Shown: positions 28,518 through 38,073, counted from the first letter of the stretch. The stretch is 64,000 nt of DNA from Marimonas arenosa (GCF_030848945.1 NZ_JANHAX010000001.1:930001-994000); one strand, 5' to 3'. The notes: generated by a model from the letters alone, not told the origin. Numbers and translations are program-made.

Positions 28518-29762
28518 TCAATGCGCCACTCCCGCAGCCACAGATTCATCCACGAACCGTCCCTCGGCAAACCGGTTCAGCCCGAACTCCTCGGTCAAGG
28601 GTGACGACCCTTTGGCCATCAGCTCCGCCATGCCCCAGCCCGAGCCCGGGATCGCCTTGAACCCGCCGGTGCCCCAGCCGCAATTGATGAACATGCCCTC
28701 CACCGGCGTCTTGCTCAAAATCGGCGAGCGGTCCCCGGTCATGTCGACGATCCCGCCCCATTGCCGCAGCATCTTGAGGCGCGAGATCATCGGGAAGGTC
28801 TCGACCAACGCCCGCACGGTTTCCTCGATGTGATGAAAGCTGCCTCGCTGGGTATAGTTGTTGTACCCGTCTGCGCCGCCGCCGATCACCATCTCGCCCT
28901 TGTCGGACTGGCTCATGTATCCGTGCACCGTGTTGGCCATCACCACGATGTCCATGCAGGGCTTGATCGGCTCGCTGACCAGCGCCTGCAAGGCAACCGA
29001 TTCAATCGGCAGCCGGAACCCGGCCATCGCGGCCAGAACGCCGGAATGGCCGGCCACCACGATGCCCAGCTTGTCGCAGCCGATGGTGCCCTTGGTGGTG
29101 TCGACACCGACAACCTTGCCACCCTCCTGCCGGATGCCGGTGACCTCGCATTTCTGGAGGATGTCCATGCCCATGTCGGAACACGCCCGGGCATAACCCC
29201 AGGCCACCGCATCATGCCGCCCGGTGCCGCCGCGCGCCTGCCACAGCCCGCCCAGCACCGGGTATCGCGGCCCGTCGAGCGAGATGATCGGCACCAACTC
29301 CTTCACCCGCTGCGGCGAGACGAACTCGGTCTCCACCCCTTGCAGCAGGTTGGCATGCGCGGTGCGCTTGTATCCCCGCACCTCGTGCTCGGTCTGCGCC
29401 AGCATCAGCACGCCGCGTGGCGAAAACATCACGTTATAGTTCAGGTCCTGGCTCATGGTCTCGTAGAGCGACCGCGCCTTTTCATAGATCGCCGCCGACG
29501 GGTCCTGCAGGTAATTTGAACGGATGATCGTGGTGTTGCGGCCGGTGTTGCCGCCGCCCAGCCAGCCCTTTTCCAGGATCGCGACGTTGGTGATGCCGAA
29601 ATTTTTGCCAAGGTAATACGCCGTGGCCAGCCCGTGACCGCCGGCACCGACGATAATCACATCGTACCTCTTCTTGGGTTCGGGCGAGCGCCACGCCCTT
29701 TCCCACCCGCTGTGATACCGGGCGGCTTCGCGCGCCACGGCAAAGGCTGAATAGCGTCTCAT
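28518..29762 (-). CDS. soxB: Sarcosine oxidase beta subunit
   Basis: A 414-residue flavoprotein. The FAD fold starts at YDVIIVGAGGHGLATAYYLG; the ARGGTGRHDAVAWGYARA segment holds the histidine that carries covalent FMN in known SoxB. The C-terminal GGIVDMTGDRSPILSKTPVEG and NCGWGTGGFKA are family hallmarks. It binds sarcosine and passes electrons on to oxygen. The ATG at 29762 (MRRYSAFAVAREA) was chosen by match to the family start and a GGGGAA site; an ATG six codons earlier is possible. It heads the soxBDAG operon. Confidence 0.97.
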   Translation of the reverse strand: MRRYSAFAVAREAARYHSGWERAWRSPEPKKRYDVIIVGAGGHGLATAYYLGKNFGITNVAILEKGWLGGGNTGRNTTIIRSNYLQDPSAAIYEKARSLYETMSQDLNYNVMFSPRGVLMLAQTEHEVRGYKRTAHANLLQGVETEFVSPQRVKELVPIISLDGPRYPVLGGLWQARGGTGRHDAVAWGYARACSDMGMDILQKCEVTGIRQEGGKVVGVDTTKGTIGCDKLGIVVAGHSGVLAAMAGFRLPIESVALQALVSEPIKPCMDIVVMANTVHGYMSQSDKGEMVIGGGADGYNNYTQRGSFHHIEETVRALVETFPMISRLKMLRQWGGIVDMTGDRSPILSKTPVEGMFINCGWGTGGFKAIPGSGWGMAELMAKGSSPLTEEFGLNRFAEGRFVDESVAAGVAH

Positions 29763-29953
29763 CGGACCGATTCCCCGCAATTTGCGTCCTGGCAGTGGTG
29801 TGCCCCGTCCATGAATTTACCCCGCGTTCCGATCCGTCACAATCAGCGGCAATTGCGACATCTCGGGTCGGCGTCGGCATTTGCCCTTTCACTGGCGGCA
29901 CAGCGGCATTACATCAACCCGAACTGCATCAAGTGACGGGGGGCCGACCGCCC

Positions 29954-31498
29954 ATGATTTTCTGGATCACAGCCGCCGCTCTGGCCGTCGCGTTGGCGGC
30001 CCTCCTGGTGATCGCGCTCCTGCGCGGCAAGGCGGATGCCGAACACCCGGCGGCCTATGATCTGCGGGTCTACCGCGATCAGCTGAAAGAGGTTGATCGC
30101 GATCTCGCCCGCGGCGTGATCGGTGAGGAGGACGCCGAACGCGTCCGCGCCGAGGTCGGCCGCCGCGTGCTCGCCGCCGATGCCCAGTTGCAACAGGCCC
30201 AAAGCGGCAGCGCCCAGCCACGCGGCGCCACGCTGGCGCTGTCCGCCATCGTCGTCGCCGCGCTGATGGGCGGAACCTTCGCGCTTTACCCGGTGCTGGG
30301 CGAACCCGGCGCCCGCGACCTGCCGCTCAAGACACGGATCGCCCTGTCGGACGAGATGCGCCAAAGCCGCCTCAGCCAGGCCGAGGCCGAAGCCCAGTTG
30401 CCGCCATCCCCGACAGCCGACCCCGATCCGAGATTCGCCGAGCTGATGGAAAAGTTGCGCATGACGGTGAAAGACCGGCCGGACGATCTGCAGGGCCACC
30501 TGCTGCTGGCGCGCAACGAAGCCTCGCTCGGCAATTTCAAAGCCGCGTACGCGGCGCAGCGTGACGTGATCCGGATCAAGGGCGAGCAAGCTGCCGCCAT
30601 CGACCATGCGGTTCTCGCCGAGCTGCTGATCTCGGCCGCCGAGGGGTATGTCTCCCCCGAAGCCGAGGACGCCCTGCGCGCCGCGCTTGAAAAGGACCCG
30701 GGCAACCAGCCTGCGCGCTACTATACCGGGCTCATGCTGATCCAGAACGACCGCCCCGACATCGCTTTCCGGTTCTGGAAACGGCTGCTCGAGGAAGGCC
30801 CTGAAACTGCGCCCTGGATTCCCGTGATCCGCGACCAGATCGAGGAACTCGCCTGGCGTGCCGGGGTGGACTACACGCCGCCCGAACCGCAGCAGTTGGC
30901 AGGACCCTCGGCCGACGACATGGCCGCGGCAGCCAACATGACCCCGGAAGAACGCCGCGAAATGATCCATGGCATGGTCGCCCGGCTGAACGAACGCCTC
31001 GCCACCGAAGGCGGCACGCCGCAGGAATGGGCCCAGCTCATCGGTGGGCTCGGCGTTCTCGGGGACACCGAACGGGCCCGCGCCATCTGGGACGAGGCAC
31101 AGCAGGTCTTTGCTGCCGAACCCGGCGCACTCGACATCGTCCGGGCGGGCGCGGTGCGGGCCGGTCTGGTTGACAGCGCGGATGCCACCTCCCCCGCCCT
31201 GCCCCCCGATGGCGGCCTGACTGGTCCGTCCCGGGACGACATTGCCAATGCCGCCGAGATGAGCGCCGAAGAACGTCAGGAGATGATCCGCGGCATGGTC
31301 AGCCAGCTCTCCGAGAGACTGGCCGAAGACGGCGGCAGCGCACAGGAATGGGTCCGGCTGATCACTTCGCAGGCCATCCTCGGCGACCTTGAGGCGGCGC
31401 GGGCGGCCTATGATGCAGCGCTTGCCGCGCATGGCGAGGATGATACCGCACGCGCAACGATCGAGGCCGCTGCCCAGCGCGCCGGCCTGCAACCATGA
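29954..31498 (+). CDS. ccmI: Cytochrome c maturation protein CcmI
   Basis: A 514-residue inner-membrane TPR protein that delivers apocytochrome c to the haem ligation complex. The N-terminus has two membrane helices (IFWITAAALAVALAALLVIALL and ALSAIVVAALMGGTFALYP) flanking a cytoplasmic leucine-zipper loop (YDLRVYRDQLKEVDRDL). The C-terminal half holds TPRs and two similar segments (ADDMAAAANMTPEERREMIHG and a later copy RDDIANAAEMSAEERQEMIRG). The start at 29954 gives the normal family N-terminus. It opens a translationally coupled three-gene unit. Confidence 0.93.
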   Translation: MIFWITAAALAVALAALLVIALLRGKADAEHPAAYDLRVYRDQLKEVDRDLARGVIGEEDAERVRAEVGRRVLAADAQLQQAQSGSAQPRGATLALSAIVVAALMGGTFALYPVLGEPGARDLPLKTRIALSDEMRQSRLSQAEAEAQLPPSPTADPDPRFAELMEKLRMTVKDRPDDLQGHLLLARNEASLGNFKAAYAAQRDVIRIKGEQAAAIDHAVLAELLISAAEGYVSPEAEDALRAALEKDPGNQPARYYTGLMLIQNDRPDIAFRFWKRLLEEGPETAPWIPVIRDQIEELAWRAGVDYTPPEPQQLAGPSADDMAAAANMTPEERREMIHGMVARLNERLATEGGTPQEWAQLIGGLGVLGDTERARAIWDEAQQVFAAEPGALDIVRAGAVRAGLVDSADATSPALPPDGGLTGPSRDDIANAAEMSAEERQEMIRGMVSQLSERLAEDGGSAQEWVRLITSQAILGDLEAARAAYDAALAAHGEDDTARATIEAAAQRAGLQP

Positions 31499-31959
31499 TC
31501 GTCGAGGCGGTCGAAGATTTCGCGGCTGTCCTGCCGCCCTCCGGCGCGCTCATCGGGCTCGATCTGGGCGATCGGACCATCGGCGTCGCCGTCTCTGATG
31601 GATTGCGCAGCGTGGCAAGCCCGCTCGACACCATCCGCCGCAAGAAATTCGGCGTCGATGCGAAACAACTTCTCGCGATCATCGCGAAGCGCGGTCTCTG
31701 CGGCATCGTCCTCGGCCTTCCGCGCAACATGGACGGCTCCGAAGGTCCCCGCTGCCAGTCGACCCGCGCCTTTGCCCGCAACCTGTCACGGCTCACCGAC
31801 CTTCCCATCACCTTCTGGGACGAACGTCTCTCGACCGTCGCCGCCGAACGGGCGCTGCTCGAGGCGGATACGACCCGAAAACGTCGCAGCGAGGTGATCG
31901 ACCACGTCGCCGCCTCCTATATCCTGCAGGGGTTACTGGACCGGCTGAGGCATCTATGA
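31495..31959 (+). CDS. ruvX: Holliday junction resolvase-like RuvX (YqgF)
   Basis: A 154-residue RNase H-fold protein. GLDLGDRTIGVAVSD carries the first acidic residue, LGLPRNMDGSEGPRC follows, and WDERLSTVAAERALLE and RRSEVIDHVAASYILQ complete the site. It is implicated in 16S rRNA 5'-end maturation and in Holliday junction resolution. It overlaps ccmI and the next gene by four bases at each side, so the three are co-translated. Confidence 0.93.
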   Translation: MIVEAVEDFAAVLPPSGALIGLDLGDRTIGVAVSDGLRSVASPLDTIRRKKFGVDAKQLLAIIAKRGLCGIVLGLPRNMDGSEGPRCQSTRAFARNLSRLTDLPITFWDERLSTVAAERALLEADTTRKRRSEVIDHVAASYILQGLLDRLRHL

Positions 31960-32186
31960 GCGACGACATCTGGAAACGCGACGAAATCGAGTCGCCCTGC
32001 GTGAAAATCTGCGTGCTTCATCCCGAGGAAGGGTTGTGCACGGGGTGCCACCGCTCACGCGACGAAATCGCGCTCTGGTCCCGCCTGTCGCCCGAACAGC
32101 GCCGCGCGATCATGGCCGAGCTGCCGTCGCGCGCGACGCGCCTCTCCAGGCGCCGCGGCGGCCGCGCCGCCCGCCTGGCGCGCTGA
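31956..32186 (+). CDS. DUF1289 cysteine-rich small protein
   Basis: A 76-residue protein with the DUF1289 pattern ESPCVKICVLHPEEGLCTGC, that is C-x3-C-x8-C-x2-C, suited to bind zinc or an iron-sulfur cluster, followed by RSRDEIALWSRLSPEQRRAIM. The arginine-rich C-terminus suggests nucleic acid contact, which is a guess. It is coupled to ruvX by an ATGA overlap. Function of the family is not known. Confidence 0.88.
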   Translation: MSDDIWKRDEIESPCVKICVLHPEEGLCTGCHRSRDEIALWSRLSPEQRRAIMAELPSRATRLSRRRGGRAARLAR

Positions 32187-32206
32187 ATCCCGGCATAGCC
32201 CTGGGC

Positions 32207-32983
32207 TCAGTCCAGCCCCAACCAGTCCGCCGGACCGCCCGGCAACTCGGGCCGGAAATAGGCCACCATCCGTCCCTCTGTCGGCCCGTCCCGCCATGGC
32301 GCCACGCCGTGCAGGCACAGCCGGTGCAAAAGATAGGCCTCCCCGGGCATGGCCGGCAATTCCACCCGCCGGCAGGTCTCGAACACCTCGCGCCGCGCTG
32401 CCTGGTAGACCGCAGTCAGGTCGACCCGGGGCCATGCAGCCTCCGGCACACCGTTCAGCGCCTGTAACAGGCGCCGCCGCATCACCTCATGACTACCCTC
32501 CCAGACCACCATCGGGCTTGCGCCCGGCCCGGCGTCGTTCAGCGGGAGGCACAGGATCCAGCCATGCAGTTCGTCGATCCGCCGCTCTCGCTCAGAGCCG
32601 AACGCCTTGATCCCGTCAAGATGCGCCGCATCGCGTATCACCCGATAGCGAAACGCTGGCTCGCTTTCGCCTTTGCGCGGTTTCGGATAGCCTGGCAGAA
32701 CCACCGAAACCTGGGCCAGGTGCAACGGCAGCGCCCCGAACAAGCCTTGGGCAAAGGTCACCGCCGCGCCACGCAGCGCCACGCCGTCGATCGCTCCGTC
32801 CACTGCGTTGGGCAAGGCATCCACGCCCACGAACCACGTCCCCTGGCAGACCAGCCACCGCGCCCGCTGATCCGGGTCTGCCAGAGCGGCGTCGGCATGG
32901 GGGCGGGCCGCCGCGGCCCATCGGGTCAGGTCCGGGTCGCTCCCGAACCGGGCATAGCCATGGTGTCGAAACGCTTCTACCAC
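32207..32983 (-). CDS. Phytanoyl-CoA dioxygenase-like protein
   Basis: A 258-residue protein with the facial-triad pattern of Fe(II)/2-oxoglutarate enzymes: HLDG (His-x-Asp) in RDAAHLDGIKAFG and a distal histidine in LLHRLCLHGVAPW. The early segment FRHHGYARFG resembles the start of PhyH-type hydroxylases. Substrate unknown. The start appears to be a GTG at 32983 that overlaps the TSUP stop by seven bases; the ribosome site is weak, so the exact start is uncertain. It is coupled to the TSUP permease. Confidence 0.7.
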   Translation of the reverse strand: MVEAFRHHGYARFGSDPDLTRWAAAARPHADAALADPDQRARWLVCQGTWFVGVDALPNAVDGAIDGVALRGAAVTFAQGLFGALPLHLAQVSVVLPGYPKPRKGESEPAFRYRVIRDAAHLDGIKAFGSERERRIDELHGWILCLPLNDAGPGASPMVVWEGSHEVMRRRLLQALNGVPEAAWPRVDLTAVYQAARREVFETCRRVELPAMPGEAYLLHRLCLHGVAPWRDGPTEGRMVAYFRPELPGGPADWLGLD

Positions 32984-33795
32984 CCCAGCGCCTTGCGCAG
33001 CATGTTAATCGCCATCACCGCCAGGAATGCGGCAAACACGCGTTTAAGAGGCTTCGGATCCATCGCATGGGCGAGCTTCACCCCCCATGGCGTGGTGATC
33101 AGCGTCATCGCGATCACAATGGCGAAGGCAGGCAGGTTCACCGCCCCGACCGTCCAGGGCGGCGCATCCTCGATCCGCAGGAACAGAAACCCGATCACCG
33201 ACGGCACCGCGATGATCACACCAAATCCGGCGGCCGTGGCGACGGCGCGGTGAATTGGTGTGCCATACAGCGTCATCAGCGGCACTCCGAAACTGCCCCC
33301 GCCGATCCCCATCAACACCGACAGGAACCCCACCACCGGCGACACCGCAGCCCGCCGGACGCCCGTGGGCATCTCGTCACCCAGCCGCCAATGCTGCCGC
33401 CCGAAGGCAATGTACGACGCCACGAGCAGCCCCAGGCCTCCGAAGATTCCCTGCAGCGTCGACGACCGCAAATAGGCCGCCGCCAGCATGCCCAGAACCG
33501 CGCCCACCATGATCCCCGGTGCCCAGCCGCGCAGGATGGTCCAATCAACCGCCCGCTTGCGATGATGGGCCAACACAGAGCGCATCGACGTCACGATAAT
33601 CGTCGCCAGCGAGGTTGCCAGACACACCTGCATCAGCATCCCGCTGTCGAAACCCAGCGTCTGGAAGGCATAGAAGAAAGCGACCACGAGGACGATGCCG
33701 CCACCGACGCCCAGCAGGCCTGCCAGCACACCGGCAATCCCGCCGATCACCGCCAGCAGCCCCGCCATCGCCAGCAACAAGGACGTATCCGGCAT
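32977..33795 (-). CDS. TSUP (TauE/SafE) family membrane permease
   Basis: A 272-residue membrane protein with the family loops GVLAGLLGVGGGIVLVVAFFYAF in the first half and MGIGGGSFGVPLMTLYG in the second, and eight predicted helices. Such proteins carry sulfite, sulfonates or related anions. It starts the two-gene unit with the dioxygenase-like gene, so an organosulfur or other small-anion pathway is conceivable. It differs from the TSUP gene near the left edge of the window in sequence and context. Confidence 0.87.
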   Translation of the reverse strand: MPDTSLLLAMAGLLAVIGGIAGVLAGLLGVGGGIVLVVAFFYAFQTLGFDSGMLMQVCLATSLATIIVTSMRSVLAHHRKRAVDWTILRGWAPGIMVGAVLGMLAAAYLRSSTLQGIFGGLGLLVASYIAFGRQHWRLGDEMPTGVRRAAVSPVVGFLSVLMGIGGGSFGVPLMTLYGTPIHRAVATAAGFGVIIAVPSVIGFLFLRIEDAPPWTVGAVNLPAFAIVIAMTLITTPWGVKLAHAMDPKPLKRVFAAFLAVMAINMLRKALGW

Positions 33796-33894
33796 TGCGC
33801 GCTCCCTCGCTCTTCCCGGACAGGCTTACATGGTGGCAGGCGCAAGGGAAAGGCGTCGGGCCGTCGACCGTTGCGTCTTGCCGCCGCCCGTCGC

Positions 33895-34899
33895 TCAGAC
33901 CGCGCCGCGCACCGCCGTCACGTGAGCCAGGGCCTCCTGCACCAGCTCCGGCCCCGCCCCCGGCCTGTGTGCGCCTTCCGACAGCAGGCGCCGCCACGCC
34001 CGCGCGCCTGGCCGGCCTGCAAACAACCCCAGCATATGCCGCGTCACCTGCCCCAGTTTTCCGCCGGCGGCCAGATGTGCTTCGATATAAGGCAGCATCG
34101 CCTGGGCCACGGCGACCGGATCGGCGACGTGATCCCGGCCGAAAATGTCCCTGTCGGCCCGCGCCAGGATGTCGGTGGGATGGTGATAGGCCGCCCGCCC
34201 GATCATCACCCCGTCCAGCCCGGCCTCAAGAAACCCTTTCGCGGCGGCGAGCGAGGTGATGCCGCCATTGATCGAGATATGCAGATCGGGAAACCGATGT
34301 TTCGTCTCCAACACCAGGTCGTAGTCTAGTGGTGGAATGTCCCGGTTCTCCTTCGGGCTTAACCCCTCGAGCCAGGCCTTGCGCGCATGGATGATGAAGC
34401 GCGACACGCCTGCCGCGGCCACCGTTTCGAGGAAAGCGGGCAGCAGCTCCGCGGGCTGCTGTTCATCGACCCCGATCCGGCACTTGACCGTGACCTCGAC
34501 ATCCGCCGTTTCGAGCATCGCCGCGCAGCAGTCGGCCACCAGCTTCGGATCGCGCATCAAGACCGCGCCGAAGGTGCCCGACTGCACCCGGTCGCTGGGA
34601 CAGCCGACATTGAGATTGATCTCGTCATATCCGGCCGCTTCGCCCAGCCGTGCCGCCTGCGCCAGTTCCGCCGGGTCCGACCCACCCAACTGCAGCGCCA
34701 CCGGGTGCTCCTCCGGCGAATGCTCGAGCAGATGCAGCGCCCTGCCCCGAACCAGCGCCGGCGCTGTCACCATCTCGGTGTAAAGCAACGCCTCGCGGCT
34801 CAGCTGTCGGTGGAAGAACCGGCAATGCCGATCGGTCCAATCCATCATCGGGGCCACGCTTAACCGGGCCGCCCGCCTTATCCGTTCAAAATCCGCCAT
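33895..34899 (-). CDS. dusA: tRNA-dihydrouridine synthase A
   Basis: A 334-residue FMN enzyme that reduces uridine 20/20a in tRNA D-loops. The barrel start RLSVAPMMDWTDRHCRFFHRQ, the catalytic cysteine in INLNVGCPSDRVQSG, and HARKAWLEGLSPKENRDIPP are specific for DusA. ISINGGITS and GVMIGRAAY bind the flavin phosphate. The start at 34899 (MADFERIRRAARL) was chosen by family match; 12 extra upstream codons lack resemblance. It follows the TRAP large permease by 58 bases. Confidence 0.95.
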   Translation of the reverse strand: MADFERIRRAARLSVAPMMDWTDRHCRFFHRQLSREALLYTEMVTAPALVRGRALHLLEHSPEEHPVALQLGGSDPAELAQAARLGEAAGYDEINLNVGCPSDRVQSGTFGAVLMRDPKLVADCCAAMLETADVEVTVKCRIGVDEQQPAELLPAFLETVAAAGVSRFIIHARKAWLEGLSPKENRDIPPLDYDLVLETKHRFPDLHISINGGITSLAAAKGFLEAGLDGVMIGRAAYHHPTDILARADRDIFGRDHVADPVAVAQAMLPYIEAHLAAGGKLGQVTRHMLGLFAGRPGARAWRRLLSEGAHRPGAGPELVQEALAHVTAVRGAV

Positions 34900-34957
34900 G
34901 CACCGCGATATAGAGCGCGCGGAGCCGGCTGCCAATGTCCACGGTGCTCTCCCTCTC

Positions 34958-36358
34958 CTACGCCAGCGATGGAAGCCAGAGCACGATCTGGGGAAAGGCT
35001 ATCAAGCCGGCGATGGTCACCGCATCGGCGATGAAGAATGGCGTCACTCCCTTGAACACGTCCTGCACCGTCAGATCCTCGCGCACCCCGGCCACGACAA
35101 AGCAGTTGAGACCGATCGGCGGGGTGATCAGGCAGAACTCGGCCATCTTCACTACCAGGATCCCGAACCAGATCGCGCACATCGGCCCCGACATGCCGAA
35201 GGCGCTGTCGGCCGCGCTCACCGCCTCGCCGCCATTCAGCGCCATCACTGCCGGATAGACCACTGGCAGCGTCAGAAGCAGCATGCCGATCGCATCCATG
35301 AACATGCCGAGGACGGCATAGGCCAGCAGGATGCAGATCAGGATCAGCATCGGTGACATCTCGAGCGACGTGATCCAGTCGGAAAACGCGCCGGGCAGAT
35401 CGGCGAAGCCGAGGAAGCGGACATAGATCAGCACCCCCCAGATGATCGAGAAAATCATCACCGTGAGCTTCGCGGTCTCCAGCAAGGCCGCTTTCAGCTG
35501 CTTCCAGCGCATGCCGCGATACAGCGCCATGCAGAACACGATGAAGGCGCCGATGGCGCCGCCCTCGGTCGGGGTGCCCCAGGCCTTTTCGCCGAACGGG
35601 TTGTAGACAAAGAAGATGATGATGATCACAACCGCCAGGATCGGCAGCGCCGGTGGTAGTGCGGCAAAGCGCTCGCGCCAGGTGAAGCCGCCCACGGGCG
35701 GGCCGACCGATTTGAAGATCACTGCGATGCCGACGATCAGCACGCCATAGACCAGCGCCGAAAACGCCCCCGGCACGAAGCCTGCCAGCAAGAGCTTGCC
35801 GACGTCCTGCTCGACGATGATGGCATAGATCACCAGGATCGCCGAAGGCGGGATCAGGCTCGCCAACGTGCCGCCGGCGGCCACGACTCCCGCGGCGAAC
35901 TGCTTGTTGTAGTTGATCTTCAGCATCTCCGGGATGGCGATACGGGCAAACACCGCCGCTGTCGCCACGCTGGCGCCGCTGACCGCCGCGAACCCTGCTG
36001 TGGCGAACACGGTGGACACGGCCAAGCCCCCCGGCAACCACGCGAGCCACTTTTTCGCTGCTTCGAACAGCGCTCGCGTCAGCCCGGCGTAGTAGGCCAG
36101 ATAGCCGATCAGGATAAAGGTCGGGATCAGGCTCAGCGCGTTCGACGCCACCTTGGAATGCGGCACCTGCCCCGCGGTCTTGGCCGCCACCGTCACGGCC
36201 CAGCCGATATCCTCGGGGTCGAACCCCTTCTTCGACCAGAAGATCAGGAACAGCCCCACCAGCCCGGCCAGCGCAGCGGCGAAAGCCACGCGCATGCCGA
36301 TTACCACCAAGACCAGAAGGCCGCCGGTCACCCACAGGCCGATCTCAATCGGGTCCAT
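34958..36358 (-). CDS. TRAP transporter large permease (DctM type)
   Basis: A 466-residue membrane protein of the ion-gradient-driven TRAP family, with about 12 helices and conserved segments such as PIGLNCFVVAGV near the C-terminus and the GTLASLIPPSAILVIYAI loop. The start at 36358 is set by GGAGG ten bases upstream; it overlaps the small permease stop by 14 bases. With the small permease and the periplasmic protein it takes up an organic acid; the exact substrate is not evident. Confidence 0.93.
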   Translation of the reverse strand: MDPIEIGLWVTGGLLVLVVIGMRVAFAAALAGLVGLFLIFWSKKGFDPEDIGWAVTVAAKTAGQVPHSKVASNALSLIPTFILIGYLAYYAGLTRALFEAAKKWLAWLPGGLAVSTVFATAGFAAVSGASVATAAVFARIAIPEMLKINYNKQFAAGVVAAGGTLASLIPPSAILVIYAIIVEQDVGKLLLAGFVPGAFSALVYGVLIVGIAVIFKSVGPPVGGFTWRERFAALPPALPILAVVIIIIFFVYNPFGEKAWGTPTEGGAIGAFIVFCMALYRGMRWKQLKAALLETAKLTVMIFSIIWGVLIYVRFLGFADLPGAFSDWITSLEMSPMLILICILLAYAVLGMFMDAIGMLLLTLPVVYPAVMALNGGEAVSAADSAFGMSGPMCAIWFGILVVKMAEFCLITPPIGLNCFVVAGVREDLTVQDVFKGVTPFFIADAVTIAGLIAFPQIVLWLPSLA

Positions 36359-36992
36359 CGGCTGCCTCCACGTCATCGAGCATTTCGGCTTCGGCCGCCG
36401 CCTGCGCTGCCGGGTCCATCACCAGCGGCACCGCCGCCGGCGCCTCCAACCCCAGGATCAATGCCCGGCCATAGCCATAGACCTGGATCAGCAGCCGCAG
36501 CGCCAAGACCGAAAATGCCACCGGCACCATTAGTTTCGAGGGCCAGATCGGCAGGGCGATATCGGTCGAGCTGTCACGGCTCCACAGCGGTGCACCGAAA
36601 TCGAACGAGCGCTGGAAATGCGCCCAACTGCCCCAGATCAGGAACACCACCAGGACCAGGATCAGCAGCACGCCGATCAGCTCAAACAGCCACAGCGCCC
36701 GTCCCCGCAGATGCTCGACCAGCAGGTCCATCCGGATATGGGTGCCGTCGCGCTGGGCAAACGACACCGCCAGCACTGCGATCAGCGGCATCAGTTGCTC
36801 GATATAGTCGACATATCCCAGCAGCGGAGCGTTCAGCGTGACCCGCCCCCCGACCGAGCGCACGGCGAGCAACATCAGCGAAAAAATCGCAAGCCCCGCC
36901 AGCAGTCCGAAGAACCGCTCAACGATCAGAAGTTTGCGGTCAAGCCAGCTCAGAACCGAGCCGTCTTCCAAGACCGGCGATGCGCCTGCCAT
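36345..36992 (-). CDS. TRAP transporter small permease (DctQ type)
   Basis: A 215-residue protein with four membrane helices. The pattern LMPLIAVLAVSFAQRDGTHIRMDLLVEHL is the DctQ signature (normally R-x-G-x-H-I-x-x-D). The tail after the fourth helix is acidic and about 35 residues long. It sits between the binding protein and the large permease, separated from the former by a strong hairpin. Confidence 0.92.
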   Translation of the reverse strand: MAGASPVLEDGSVLSWLDRKLLIVERFFGLLAGLAIFSLMLLAVRSVGGRVTLNAPLLGYVDYIEQLMPLIAVLAVSFAQRDGTHIRMDLLVEHLRGRALWLFELIGVLLILVLVVFLIWGSWAHFQRSFDFGAPLWSRDSSTDIALPIWPSKLMVPVAFSVLALRLLIQVYGYGRALILGLEAPAAVPLVMDPAAQAAAEAEMLDDVEAADGPD

Positions 36993-37015
36993 GCCTGCCC
37001 CCCGTCAGCGATTGG

Positions 37016-37041
37016 AAAAGGGGCCCCGCAATCCGGGGCCC
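37016..37041 (-). terminator. Intra-operon hairpin between the TRAP binding-protein and small-permease genes
   Basis: Eight perfect GC pairs (arms 37021-37028 and 37034-37041) with a five-base loop, followed leftward by CTTTT. It sits in the 67-base gap after the binding-protein gene. A partial terminator here would make the periplasmic protein more abundant than the permeases, as is usual for such systems. Confidence 0.75.
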
Positions 37042-37059
37042 GCTTCGCATGCACCCGCG

Positions 37060-38073
37060 TCAGTTACCCGCGCGCGTCTTTTCCAGCGTGCTCACCAGCA
37101 GATCATAGAGCTCCTGTGCCGGCAGGCCCTGGGCGCTCATGTCGGTGATCCACTGGTCGCGGATCGGACCGGCTGCCGTCGCCCGGAAGTTCTCGAGCTC
37201 CGCATCCGAGATCATCACCTTCTGAACGTTCTTCTCGGCCAGCACCTCGTCCCACTTGGCCAGAAGTTTGCCGTAATTGTCGAGGTAGTGCGTAATCGAC
37301 TCGTCGATCGAGCTGTCCAGCGCCTCTCGCTCAGCATCGGTCAGCGACTCATAAGCGTCGATATTGACCACCACCGGGCAATTGACCGTGCCGGGGTTCA
37401 GGTTCGCCGTCCACCAGGTTGCCTGATTGATCGTGCCGAAGCTCAGGTGCGCATGCTGGGCAAAGGCCACGGTATCAACCACGCCCGATTCCATCGCCTG
37501 GTAAGCCTCGGGAGCGGGTACCGAGGTTGGCACCCCGCCCACGGCCTTGAACGCTTCGCCGATGCCGCCGGTGGCACGCACCCGCATACCATTCATCTTG
37601 TCCAGCGTGTCGCGCGGGTCGCCGGTGCCGACAAGGTTATATTGCGGCATCGGGCTGGTCATCAGGATGCGCGCGTTCCACTGGGCCATCTCTTCGGCCA
37701 CCGCCGGGTGGGCATAGACCGCGTGGCTCACCGCCACCTCTTCGGCGAGGTTGTCGACCCCGAGGAAGGGCAATTCAAGCACGGTGATGGAGCGATTCTT
37801 GTCACGGTGATAGCCGGCGCAGAACTGCGCCATCTCGAAAGCGCCGATCGAAATTCCGTCGAGATTCTCCTTCGGCTTGGACAGCCCGCCATAGCTCACG
37901 TTCATGGTGAACTCGCCGCCTGTTTTCTCGCTCACCAGTTCGGCCAGTTTCTCGATATGCTCGGTGAAGGCCCGCCGCTTGCCCCAGACCGACACGTTCC
38001 ATTCGGTTGCGATCGCCTCGGAGGCAAAACCAAAAGCCAGAGCCGCCACGGCGGCCGTCTTCATCATGTTCAT
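37060..38073 (-). CDS. TRAP transporter substrate-binding protein (DctP type)
   Basis: A 337-residue periplasmic protein with a signal peptide (MNMMKTAAVAALAFGFASEAIA). The mature part begins TEWNVSVWGKRRAFTEHIEKL, and the family region GMRVRATGGIGEAFKAVGGVPTSVPAPEAYQAMESGVVD holds the arginine that salt-bridges the substrate carboxylate. Start 38073 has GGGAGA upstream. It is the first gene of the TRAP unit. The ligand cannot be deduced, though a carboxylate is likely. Confidence 0.93.
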   Translation of the reverse strand: MNMMKTAAVAALAFGFASEAIATEWNVSVWGKRRAFTEHIEKLAELVSEKTGGEFTMNVSYGGLSKPKENLDGISIGAFEMAQFCAGYHRDKNRSITVLELPFLGVDNLAEEVAVSHAVYAHPAVAEEMAQWNARILMTSPMPQYNLVGTGDPRDTLDKMNGMRVRATGGIGEAFKAVGGVPTSVPAPEAYQAMESGVVDTVAFAQHAHLSFGTINQATWWTANLNPGTVNCPVVVNIDAYESLTDAEREALDSSIDESITHYLDNYGKLLAKWDEVLAEKNVQKVMISDAELENFRATAAGPIRDQWITDMSAQGLPAQELYDLLVSTLEKTRAGN

